Under the pieces are notes generated by a model that was given only the letters and a program-made list of their open reading frames with translations, searched no databases and was not told the origin of the DNA. This document shows positions 35,469-43,600 of a DNA stretch of 43,713 nucleotides, in pieces. This DNA comes from an uncultured Chitinophagales bacterium (lineage in GTDB: Bacteria; Bacteroidota; Bacteroidia; Chitinophagales; UBA2359): contig CALFBW010000287.1 of NCBI GenBank assembly GCA_937951415.1, positions 1 to 43,713 of the forward strand, given 5' to 3'. Position numbers and translations under genes: made by a program. How positions within the stretch are numbered: the first letter of the stretch is position 1; every line of letters begins with the position of its first letter.

Positions 35469-36035
35469 ATGGCAACTACTGCTGATATTCGAAACGGCTT
35501 GGTCATCAATTTCAAGCATGCTTTGTGGACAATTGTTGAATTCCAACATGTAAAGCCAGGAAAAGGACCTGCTTTTGTTCGAACTAAATTAAAAAATCTC
35601 AGCACGGGAAAGGTATTAGATCACACAATACCAGCTGGTCACAAGATCGAAACGGCAAGAGTTGAACGCAGAAAGTATCAGTACTTATACAAAGAGGGAG
35701 ACAGCTTTGTGTTCATGAACATGGAAAACTATGAACAAATCAACTTAGAAGATAAGTTGATCAATAACTCTGGCTTGCTACGCGACGGAGATATGGTAGA
35801 AGTTCTTTTCCATACAGAAAAGGATATGGCATTGACTTGCGAGCTTCCTCAGTTTGTAAATCTTTCGGTTCAGCATACAGAACCTGGCTTGAAAGGTGAT
35901 ACAGCAACAAACGCTTCAAAGCCTGCTACGCTAGAAACTGGTACTCAAATCATGGTTCCTTTGTTTGTAAATGAAGGGGATTTGATCAAGGTAGACACCA
36001 AGTCTAACAGCTATGTTGAACGTGTAAAAAAATAA
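35469..36035 (+). CDS. efp: Elongation factor P
   Basis: A 188-residue EF-P, which helps the ribosome through polyproline stretches. The three beta-barrel domains are recognisable: the KOW-like N-terminal domain with HVKPGKGPAFVRTKLKNL, GDMVEVLFHTE in the middle, and the C-terminal ETGTQIMVPLFVNEGDLIKVDT. The tip of the essential loop is PGKG with Lys32, the residue that is modified in many bacteria; no modification enzyme is encoded nearby. Length is usual. accB follows after 16 bases. Confidence 0.97.
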   Translation: MATTADIRNGLVINFKHALWTIVEFQHVKPGKGPAFVRTKLKNLSTGKVLDHTIPAGHKIETARVERRKYQYLYKEGDSFVFMNMENYEQINLEDKLINNSGLLRDGDMVEVLFHTEKDMALTCELPQFVNLSVQHTEPGLKGDTATNASKPATLETGTQIMVPLFVNEGDLIKVDTKSNSYVERVKK

Positions 36036-36051
36036 GTAAACCACAGCCATT

Positions 36052-36564
36052 ATGGATTTCAAGCAAATACAGGAATTGATCAAATTGGTTAACAAAACCA
36101 ACGTTAGCGAGGTGAAGATCGAGGACAATGGGTTTAAGATTACGATCCGTTCGAAATCATATACTGAAGCCATTAATCAGCCGAATACAGTACCAACGAT
36201 GGTACAACAACCGATAACCATGGCTGCCAATCCTATTCACGCTGGACCACCGCCTGAACCTGCTACTTTGAAAGAAGCACCAGCTAGTGATGCTGCTGCT
36301 TCAGCTCCTCGTGCGGAATCCAATCTAATAGAGATCAAATCTCCCATGATTGGGACTTTCTATCGCTCTTCCACACCTGAAAAACCACCTTTTGTAAAAG
36401 TGGGTGATAGTATAAATGTGGGCAGTGTTTTATGTATTGTTGAAGCCATGAAGCTTTTCAATGAGATAGAATCTGAAGTAAACGGAACCATCGTTAAAAT
36501 TCTTGTGGAAAATGCTTCACCTGTCGAATACGATACTCCATTGTTTTTAGTAGAGCCTGCTTAA
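36052..36564 (+). CDS. accB: Biotin carboxyl carrier protein of acetyl-CoA carboxylase
   Basis: Carries the carboxyl group between the carboxylase and carboxyltransferase parts of acetyl-CoA carboxylase. The 170-residue protein has an N-terminal helical part ([19 protein letters not shown]), a Pro/Ala-rich linker at 45-88, and the biotinyl domain with [23 protein letters not shown] and [12 protein letters not shown]. Lys134 in EAMKL is the biotinylated lysine. It lies 20 bases before accC, which fits one transcript. Confidence 0.97.
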   Translation: MDFKQIQELIKLVNKTNVSEVKIEDNGFKITIRSKSYTEAINQPNTVPTMVQQPITMAANPIHAGPPPEPATLKEAPASDAAASAPRAESNLIEIKSPMIGTFYRSSTPEKPPFVKVGDSINVGSVLCIVEAMKLFNEIESEVNGTIVKILVENASPVEYDTPLFLVEPA

Positions 36565-36584
36565 TCGCTGGAAAACAAGAAGGC

Positions 36585-37946
36585 ATGTTTAAGAAAATCC
36601 TGATTGCAAATCGAGGCGAGATCGCCTTGCGCATCATTCGTACTTGTCGAGAAATGGGTATAAAAACCGTTGCGGTTTTTTCTACTGCAGATCGAGAAAG
36701 TTTACACGTAAAATTTGCCGACGAGGCCGTTTGTATTGGTCCTCCATCCAGTGCAGAATCTTACCTAAATATTCCCAACATCTTGTCGGCTGCGGAAATC
36801 ACAAATGCTGATGCCATTCATCCTGGTTACGGGTTTTTGGCAGAAAATGCTGGTTTTGCCGAAATTTGTGCAGCCCATGAGATCAAGTTCATCGGACCAA
36901 GTGCGGAGATGATCCAATCGATGGGTGACAAGATCACCGCAAAGGAAACCATGATAAAGGCCGGTGTTCCGGTTATTCCAGGTTCAAAGGGACTAATTCA
37001 GAGCGTCGAAGAAGGAAAAGAACTAGCAAAAGGGATTCGGTACCCAATCATCCTTAAGGCAACTGCTGGTGGGGGTGGTAAAGGAATGCGTGTAGTTTGG
37101 AGTGGAGATCAATTTGAGAGCAACTGGGACTCTGCGCGAGCTGAAGCCGGTGCTTCTTTCGGAAACGATGGAATCTACATCGAAAAGTTCATTGAAGAAC
37201 CTCGACATATTGAAATTCAAGTAGCAGGAGATCAGTATGGAAAAGCCTGCCATCTCTCCGAAAGAGATTGCTCCATTCAACGTAGACACCAAAAGCTGGT
37301 AGAAGAATGTCCTTCACCATTTATTACCGACGACTTACGGGAAAGAATGGGCGCCGCTGCGATTAAAGCCGCACTTGCCATTAACTACGAAGGGGTGGGA
37401 ACCGTGGAGTTTTTGGTAGATAAAAATCGTGAATTCTATTTCATGGAAATGAATACGCGAATTCAAGTAGAACATACAGTTACAGAAGAAGTAACAGATA
37501 TTGACTTGATTAAAGAACAGATTAAGATTGCAGCTGGTGTTCCAATCTCTGGAAAAAACTACTTCCCTCTTCGCCATGCGATTGAGTGTAGAATAAATGC
37601 GGAAGACCCATACAATGATTTCCGTCCTTGCCCTGGAAAAATTTCTCAACTACATACTTCGAAAGGCTTTGGAGTGCGCGTAGATACACACGTTTACGCG
37701 GGTTATACCATTTCTCCTTACTACGATTCAATGATTGCTAAAATTATCGTTCGTGCGCAAACACGGCATGAGGCTATTGCCAAAATGCAACGCGCACTTC
37801 ATGAATTTATGATCGAAGGTGTGATGACAACCATTCCTTTCCATTTGAAGTTGATGCAAAACGAACAGTTTCGCAAAGGAGATTTTACTACCGACTTTAT
37901 CAACGATTTTGATATGGGCAGTGAGAAAGAAGGCGACTTTGAGTAG
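36585..37946 (+). CDS. accC: Biotin carboxylase subunit of acetyl-CoA carboxylase
   Basis: ATP-dependent carboxylation of BCCP-bound biotin, the first half of malonyl-CoA formation. The 453-residue ATP-grasp protein has [18 protein letters not shown] at the start, [15 protein letters not shown] (79-92), the glycine-rich ATP loop [14 protein letters not shown] (158-171), [15 protein letters not shown] and [15 protein letters not shown] (286-300), which holds metal and bicarbonate residues. Length and order are normal. accA and accD are not in the window. It is convergent with the SprT-like gene across 18 bases, with no clear terminator. Confidence 0.97.
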   Translation: MFKKILIANRGEIALRIIRTCREMGIKTVAVFSTADRESLHVKFADEAVCIGPPSSAESYLNIPNILSAAEITNADAIHPGYGFLAENAGFAEICAAHEIKFIGPSAEMIQSMGDKITAKETMIKAGVPVIPGSKGLIQSVEEGKELAKGIRYPIILKATAGGGGKGMRVVWSGDQFESNWDSARAEAGASFGNDGIYIEKFIEEPRHIEIQVAGDQYGKACHLSERDCSIQRRHQKLVEECPSPFITDDLRERMGAAAIKAALAINYEGVGTVEFLVDKNREFYFMEMNTRIQVEHTVTEEVTDIDLIKEQIKIAAGVPISGKNYFPLRHAIECRINAEDPYNDFRPCPGKISQLHTSKGFGVRVDTHVYAGYTISPYYDSMIAKIIVRAQTRHEAIAKMQRALHEFMIEGVMTTIPFHLKLMQNEQFRKGDFTTDFINDFDMGSEKEGDFE

Positions 37947-37964
37947 TTGAAGCCTTTATAAATT

Positions 37965-38624
37965 TCAATCTTTTACTAGCTCCCAAACCTCAGCTATAGG
38001 ACTAAAAGCATATTCCTTTTTCGTTTGATATTCTTCACAGAGATAGCGTTTGCGAAGCTTTTTTTTGAGTTGAAAGACCTTTCCGTTTCTGGTTTGAAAC
38101 CAAGCTCCTGTTGCTAAATCTTCCACCAATACTGTAGGTGGCCCTACTTGTTCATTGTGATTTCGCAACACTTTATACAATCGCGTATCAACGCAACTAG
38201 AGGCGGCCGGATTACTCAAGTACACTTGTAAAGCCTCTTCAACATCTTTCGGAAAAACACTGTTTGCCATAAATTCTCGCATCAAATCGTGAAAATTTCT
38301 TTTCCATTCTATTCCATGAGGAGCTACTTTCGAGCGATGCTCATTCCAAGTAACTAAATGAGCTATCTCATGAGTCAATGTGATCAAAAATGCGTATCGA
38401 TTTAAGTCACCATTGACACTGATGCGGTGCCCATCATTTTTCCAAGGCGCTCGATAATCTCCTAGTTTAGAATTGCGTTTCCGTGTGACAGTAAGTTGAA
38501 AGTTGTATTCTTCAAACCAATAAACAACAGTAGGAATGGCAGCCTCTGGAATGTGCTTCGCGAGATTATTTGCTAGATCCGTTCTTTGCTTTCTGTTCAA
38601 GGTATTGTATGTATTTATTGACAA
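37965..38624 (-). CDS. SprT-like zinc metalloprotease domain protein
   Basis: A 219-residue protein with the gluzincin-like motif HEIAH (85-89, in LITLTHEIAHLVTWNEH), followed by APHGIEWKRNFHDLM, where the last His is the likely third zinc ligand. This is the SprT/Spartan fold; eukaryotic relatives cut DNA-protein crosslinks, while bacterial members are little studied. The predicted start is TTG (38622-38624), which gives a 59-base overlap with the upstream membrane protein gene; another in-frame TTG at 38600 would shorten it. It is last in the M23-bactofilin-AtpZ operon, where ATP synthase genes are common in relatives. Confidence 0.82.
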   Translation of the reverse strand: MSINTYNTLNRKQRTDLANNLAKHIPEAAIPTVVYWFEEYNFQLTVTRKRNSKLGDYRAPWKNDGHRISVNGDLNRYAFLITLTHEIAHLVTWNEHRSKVAPHGIEWKRNFHDLMREFMANSVFPKDVEEALQVYLSNPAASSCVDTRLYKVLRNHNEQVGPPTVLVEDLATGAWFQTRNGKVFQLKKKLRKRYLCEEYQTKKEYAFSPIAEVWELVKD

Positions 38625-38976
38625 AGTACATCTCTACAACAGTAAAAAACAAGTAGATGCCTACAAAAGGGATCAAAATCTCATTTCCTCCTTTCCAATA
38701 AGCCAAAATATATACAGCTATAAATGTTGCTGCCATAAGGAATCGAAAACTCAGCAAGGCCAACAGCACCAAAGTGGCGTCTAATTGAGGATTGACTTTT
38801 TTAAAAAGGTAGACTGTACCTAAAAACCCGAAAGCCATTAGCGCGAAAAAGACATAGCAAACCCAAGTGAAGTACATTACACTCGGAGCATGTACAAAGA
38901 AAGAAAGAAGAAAGATAACTAAAGCCAGTCCAAGACTGCAGTAAGTCATGCGAAAAAGCGTCTGAAGTAAATTCAT
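38566..38976 (-). CDS. Four-helix membrane protein of unknown function
   Basis: A 136-residue protein with four hydrophobic segments (about 12-30, 32-55, 66-92 and 100-118) and a charged C-terminal tail (YLEQKAKNGSSK). No named domain is recognised. It overlaps atpZ by 4 bases (38973-38976) and the SprT-like gene by up to 59, so it is translated together with them. From memory, a similar small membrane protein stands between AtpZ and ATP synthase subunit a in many Bacteroidota, which would make it an AtpI-like assembly factor, but the sequence alone does not show this. Confidence 0.7.
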   Translation of the reverse strand: MNLLQTLFRMTYCSLGLALVIFLLSFFVHAPSVMYFTWVCYVFFALMAFGFLGTVYLFKKVNPQLDATLVLLALLSFRFLMAATFIAVYILAYWKGGNEILIPFVGIYLFFTVVEMYFVNKYIQYLEQKAKNGSSK

Positions 38977-39158
38977 TTTTTATCTGAATCTGGCTTTTCC
39001 GAAAGTAATTCCCTTAGGACGGATCCCATAGCAAGAAAGACTGCTAATAAAATAATCAAGGCTACCCCGAGCTGACCAATAGCATACTTACTATTCAGCC
39101 AATTAGCCAAAAGTGCACCTAAAAGTATAATGCCGATCATTTGACCAGCAATACTCAT
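38973..39158 (-). CDS. AtpZ/AtpI-family small membrane protein
   Basis: A 61-residue protein with two transmembrane helices (GQMIGIILLGALLANWLN and LGVALIILLAVFLAMGSVL) joined by a short loop, and a charged tail. Size and pattern fit the AtpZ/AtpI family, which helps assemble the c-ring of ATP synthase or transports Mg2+/Ca2+ in some bacteria. No other ATP synthase gene is in the window. It starts 19 bases after bactofilin and overlaps the next gene by 4. Confidence 0.72.
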   Translation of the reverse strand: MSIAGQMIGIILLGALLANWLNSKYAIGQLGVALIILLAVFLAMGSVLRELLSEKPDSDKK

Positions 39159-39177
39159 GTACTTGAGCCAATATCTG

Positions 39178-39645
39178 TTATCCGACTTTTTTATTGCTTA
39201 ATCCTTGAGGAGTAGTTGTGTTTGTGCTGGTCTTTTTTCCCGCAGAAATAGCCGGTGTTCCAGTTCCCATTTTGCAATTTCCGTTAAAGCTTGCACCCGG
39301 ATCGATGATCAATTTACGTGAATGGATATCTCCCTCAACGTGAGATTTATCTTTTAAAGTTAAGATCTCTTCCACCTTAATGGTGCCTATCACCTTTCCA
39401 GCGATATCCATGCTCTTACACTTGATATCACCTTTGACTACACCACTTGCGCCAATAATAATTCTAGATTTTGATTCCAAGTATCCTTCTAAAGTTCCTT
39501 CGATGCGAATGGTCCCATCAGAAATTATCTCTCCTTGAATTTCAGTACCTCTACCAATTCTATTGGTTGTCCCGGATTGATCTGTTGAATTATTTGATAC
39601 GTTATTTTTAAATGTATCGTTTGATTTCTTCTTTAATCCAAACAT
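39178..39645 (-). CDS. Bactofilin (polymer-forming cytoskeletal protein)
   Basis: A 155-residue bactofilin. The central right-handed beta-helix runs from about residue 33 to 125 with repeated short strands (GEIISDGTIRIEGTLEGYL, SRIIIGASGVVKGDI, SMDIAGKVIGTIKVEE, SHVEGDIHSRKLIIDPGASFNG). The N-terminal (about 1-30) and C-terminal (Thr-rich) tails are disordered, as is typical. Bactofilins form filaments at the inner membrane and recruit cell-wall enzymes; here the gene follows a gene for an M23 peptidase by 20 bases, a pairing known to shape cells in other bacteria. The link is inference. Confidence 0.93.
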   Translation of the reverse strand: MFGLKKKSNDTFKNNVSNNSTDQSGTTNRIGRGTEIQGEIISDGTIRIEGTLEGYLESKSRIIIGASGVVKGDIKCKSMDIAGKVIGTIKVEEILTLKDKSHVEGDIHSRKLIIDPGASFNGNCKMGTGTPAISAGKKTSTNTTTPQGLSNKKVG

Positions 39646-39665
39646 TGAGCGTGTTTTTCTGGCGA

Positions 39666-40553
39666 TTAGTCTTCAAATAAAATGTAATCAATAGGGTTTA
39701 CAGGGCTTTGATTGTACCAGAGTTCAAAGTGTAAATGCGGTCCATCGGAAAGCTCTCCGCTACCACCAATTATAGCGATAGCATCCCCAGCTTTCACGAA
39801 AGTACCTACTTTTTTTAATAAAACAGAATTATGTTTGTAAAAAGAGATCAAATTGTATTCATGTTGTACACCTATAATATAACCTGTTTCCGTGGACCAC
39901 TCATTGAGTATGACCATCCCATCTAAAACGGACTTGATCGGTTCCTTTTCTCCCGCCACTAAATCAATACCGAAGTGCTCTGTTTGGATATTGAAGGTGT
40001 CACTCAATACACCATTTACAGGTTTTGTAAAGAAGAGATCCGAGATTTGTGTTTGTTCTTTTTTGCGATCACTGAACAATTCATAGGTCTCAGCAACTTC
40101 CATTTCTTTCCGTAAAATCGAATCTTCTTTCGAAATCACACTTAAATCAACGCTGTCATAGCCGCTGTCTTGTTTACTTCCTGGGGCTTCTTCCAAAGAA
40201 TCAAAATTTGCCAAAGCTTCAGGGTTTCCCGCAAGTATTGCTTGGACCGTTTCTACCCATTTTCCATTCGACTCCACCACATTGACCGTCGAGTCCATTC
40301 TAGAAGCCAAATCAATAGCATCTCTCCGCAAACCAACATCTTGATAACCAGGTATATACAACTTAAGAGGTGTAAAAACTATCATAGCTACGGTCAGCGC
40401 AACAAGAAGTACACACAGCGTGCTAAACACAATGTACACGTTCAAACGTGACAATCTAAACGACAATTTCTCCTCCAAGGAAGTGTCATTCATGATAACA
40501 AGTCGATACTTATTATTTAGTCTTTCAAATAAGTCGCTAGTCTTCTTATTCAT
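39666..40553 (-). CDS. M23 (LytM-type) metallopeptidase, membrane-anchored
   Basis: A 295-residue protein with one transmembrane helix (about 40-61), a linker, and a C-terminal LytM domain. The zinc residues are complete: His193 and Asp197 (HFGIDLV), His241 (YKHNS), His273 and His275 (GPHLHFELW). The complete set suggests an active peptidoglycan endopeptidase rather than a degenerate EnvC-like activator. The catalytic domain lies on the periplasmic side if the N-terminus is cytoplasmic. It is the first gene of the leftward operon and is divergent from the PorW-like gene; the 116-base gap holds the promoters. Confidence 0.9.
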   Translation of the reverse strand: MNKKTSDLFERLNNKYRLVIMNDTSLEEKLSFRLSRLNVYIVFSTLCVLLVALTVAMIVFTPLKLYIPGYQDVGLRRDAIDLASRMDSTVNVVESNGKWVETVQAILAGNPEALANFDSLEEAPGSKQDSGYDSVDLSVISKEDSILRKEMEVAETYELFSDRKKEQTQISDLFFTKPVNGVLSDTFNIQTEHFGIDLVAGEKEPIKSVLDGMVILNEWSTETGYIIGVQHEYNLISFYKHNSVLLKKVGTFVKAGDAIAIIGGSGELSDGPHLHFELWYNQSPVNPIDYILFED

Positions 40554-40569
40554 ACCTCTAAATACGCCC

Positions 40570-40577
40570 TATCTTTG
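40570..40577 (+). promoter_or_regulatory. TAnnTTTG -7 element for the PorW-like gene
   Basis: TATCTTTG on the plus strand, about 92 bases before the GTG start. It matches the consensus; the -33 region (near 40548) lies inside the 5' end of the divergent M23 gene and has no clear TTG. Confidence 0.4.
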
Positions 40578-40669
40578 GGCTTGTTTTTTAAACGAAAAAG
40601 GTAATAATTTCGCCTGTTTTCAGTTTATAAAATGTTGCCCCGATTCGGGATTTAACTAATTGAATCACA

Positions 40670-43600
40670 GTGACTAAGGTCTTACGAATAATTCTGCCCC
40701 TAATGTTAGCATTAATCTTAATGCCTTCATTGGACGCGCAATCGAAAAGAAAGCGCAAAAAAAGCAAGAAAGATAACAAAAAATCTTCTGCGCTTAGAAA
40801 TGCTTATCAAGACATGACTGCCCGGTACAATGGGTATTTCAATGCAAAGCTAATCATGCAAGAGAGCTTATTAAGCCTCAAGGATGCTAACCGAGATAAT
40901 TTCAAAGAGATTTTGCCCATTTTCGACTTCACTGGTGGGGACGAAGCTAGTGCAGTTCACGCACAAATGAACAAAATCATTGAAAAATGCTCAGCAGACA
41001 TCACTTTGCATCCCAATAGCAAATGGGTAGATGATTGCTACTTGCTGATCGGAAAAGCGCGTTTCTTCAAGGGCGAGTACGAAGAGGCATTGGTCAACTT
41101 TTCTTATATCGAAAGAAAATTTGGTCGAAACATTCGAAAAGGTGCCAAACAAAAGAAAGGAAAAGTAAAAAGAAACCGCAAAGGCCCAGGTGTCGATTTT
41201 GGCTTAAAGTCTAGTGGAGCTGTATCGAGTGATACCGACAAGATTCGTGAAAACTTAAAGGAGGAAAGAGCGCAGAATAAAAAAGACAAAGACCAAGCTA
41301 GAAAGGATAAAGCGAAAGAGAACAAGAAAATCAAGAAAGAGCGCGAAAAAGCAAAAAAGAAGCTGCAAAAAGAACGGGCCAAAGAAAAGAAACAGAAAGA
41401 AAAGGAACGCGCTCGTTTGAAGAAAATGAGTAAAGAAAAGCGTCGCAAATACATCCAAGATCAAAAAGCTAAAAAGGAAGAAGCTGCAGCGGCTAAGATT
41501 GAGGAAGAAGAAAACAAGGAAGCGGACTTAGCAGCTGAGAAAGCAGAAGAAGCTCGGAAGGCTGCAGATGAAGAAGCTGCTGCATTAGCAGAAAAGGAAG
41601 CTGCTGAAAAGGCAGAAGCTGAAGCATTAGCAGAGAAAGAGCAGGCAGAGGAGGAGGAAGCCAAACAATTTGATTTAGTAGATAGCGACTTGGATCCTGT
41701 CCGTTATGACCGAAATTTCTTAGGGTTCTTAAGTCACCGTCCTGCAAAATTTGAAGGTGCAATTTGGCAAGCTCGTACGCTTATGTCTATGGAACGATAC
41801 GATGATGCTATAAGTCTCATCGAAGGAATCCGAGAGAACAGCAAAATGCCTAAGAAGTTCAGGGGCGAAATGAATGCCCTTTACGCAGGCGCCTTCTTGC
41901 AAAATGAAGATCCAGTCAAAGCTTATGCTGCGCTTTCTGATGCTATAAAATCAACAAGAGGTAAAAAGAAAAGAGCCCGTCTGCACTTTATTCAAGGTCA
42001 AATTAGCCAAGATCAAGCGCAGTATGCCTTAGCGATGAAATCCTACAAAAGGGTTTTGAAGAGCAAGCCCAGCTTCGAAATGGAATTCCATTCGAGACTG
42101 CAAATGGCGGGCACGAAAATGCAATCAGGAGAATACGCATCTAGTGATGTGATTCGAGATTTGGAAAAGATGCTAAAGGAGGAAAAATACGACAATCACC
42201 AAGATGAGATTTATATGATGATGGCGAACATTGCCATTGAAGAAGGTGATATCGAACAAGCAATGGCATACTTAGGAGAATCTGCTGCGAACAGTACGAT
42301 GAACAATGAGATGAAAGCTGAGGCTTACTTGAGACTAGCAGAGCTACATTTTCAGCAAGAGAGTTATTTATTATCCAGCTATTACTATGATAGCACGGCA
42401 AGTATTTTGCCTAAGGACTATCCAGAGATTGACGACATTATCTCGCGTAAAGAAATCCTGGGAGATCTTGCAGGTCATATTAGAACAGTAGAATACGAGG
42501 ACAGTCTTCAGCATTTGGCCCAGTTACCGGTAGATGAGCGCAATCGAATTATTGATGAACTTATCGACGATTTAGAACAAAAGATAGAAGATGAAAAACT
42601 AGCTGCTGAACAAGCTGCTAATGCCATTTTCGAAGATCAAAACTCGAGCGGAAACAGTGCTGCAGGTTCATGGTATTTTTATAATGAGACTGCGAAATCA
42701 ATGGGCTATAATGAATTTCAGTCCATTTGGGGAAATCGCTCTTACAGTGACAATTGGCGATTGAGTGGAACAGCTGGAGATGAGTTTGTTAACCGATCTG
42801 AATCGGAAGCTGAGCAGGCTAGAATTGACTTAGCTCAAACTGGTCGACTTTCGAGAGAGGCCTTTTTAGCTGATATCCCTTTCAACGAAGAGGCGGTATT
42901 GGCTTCTAATAATAAAATCATTGACGCCCTTTTTGGCAGTGGTAATATTTACAAAGACAAATTGGACAACAAACCGAAAGCCATCAACTCTTTTACTGAG
43001 TTGAATGATCGTTTTGCTAAAAATATCCATGAGATTCCGGCTTGTTATAGTTTGTACTTACTATATCGTGCAAACGATGATAATGTGCGTGCCGAACAAA
43101 TGAAAAAGTACATCATCGCAAACGATGCTACTGGCGAATACGCTGGTATACTTCAGGACCCAGAAGCTGCCTCAAGAGTAGATAAAGAGGCGCAAGTATT
43201 TTATGAACAGAGCTATAAGTTGTACTTGGCAGAGAAATTCGAAGAAGTATCAGAGCGACAAAAAGAAGCTGCGAATTTGTACGCTTCCAGTGAAATGACT
43301 CCTCAGTTTGATTTGTTAGGAGCGTTTGTAGTGGGACAAACAGAGGAAAAGAAGTTGTACATCGACGCGCTCAAGGAAGTAAAAGATCGTTACCCAAGTC
43401 ACGAGGTGGGAGAAAAAGCGGCAGAGATTCTAAAGTACATTAGTAAAGAGGAAAAAGAAAAAGATAAGGCTGCGAAAGAGAGCATTTATAAATTCAAGAT
43501 GAAATCTTCACACTACTACATTTTGACTTTCGGTGAGTATGTTGAAGAGATTAATGACGCAATTATTCAATTCTCGAATCATAACACCAGCAAATTCAAA

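Noticed and set aside
41104-41762. Overlapping minus-strand reading frames rich in Ser, Phe, Ala and Leu
   Set aside because: They are the antisense shadow of the Lys/Glu/Ala-rich insert of the PorW-like gene; the plus-strand frame has clear family motifs on both sides.
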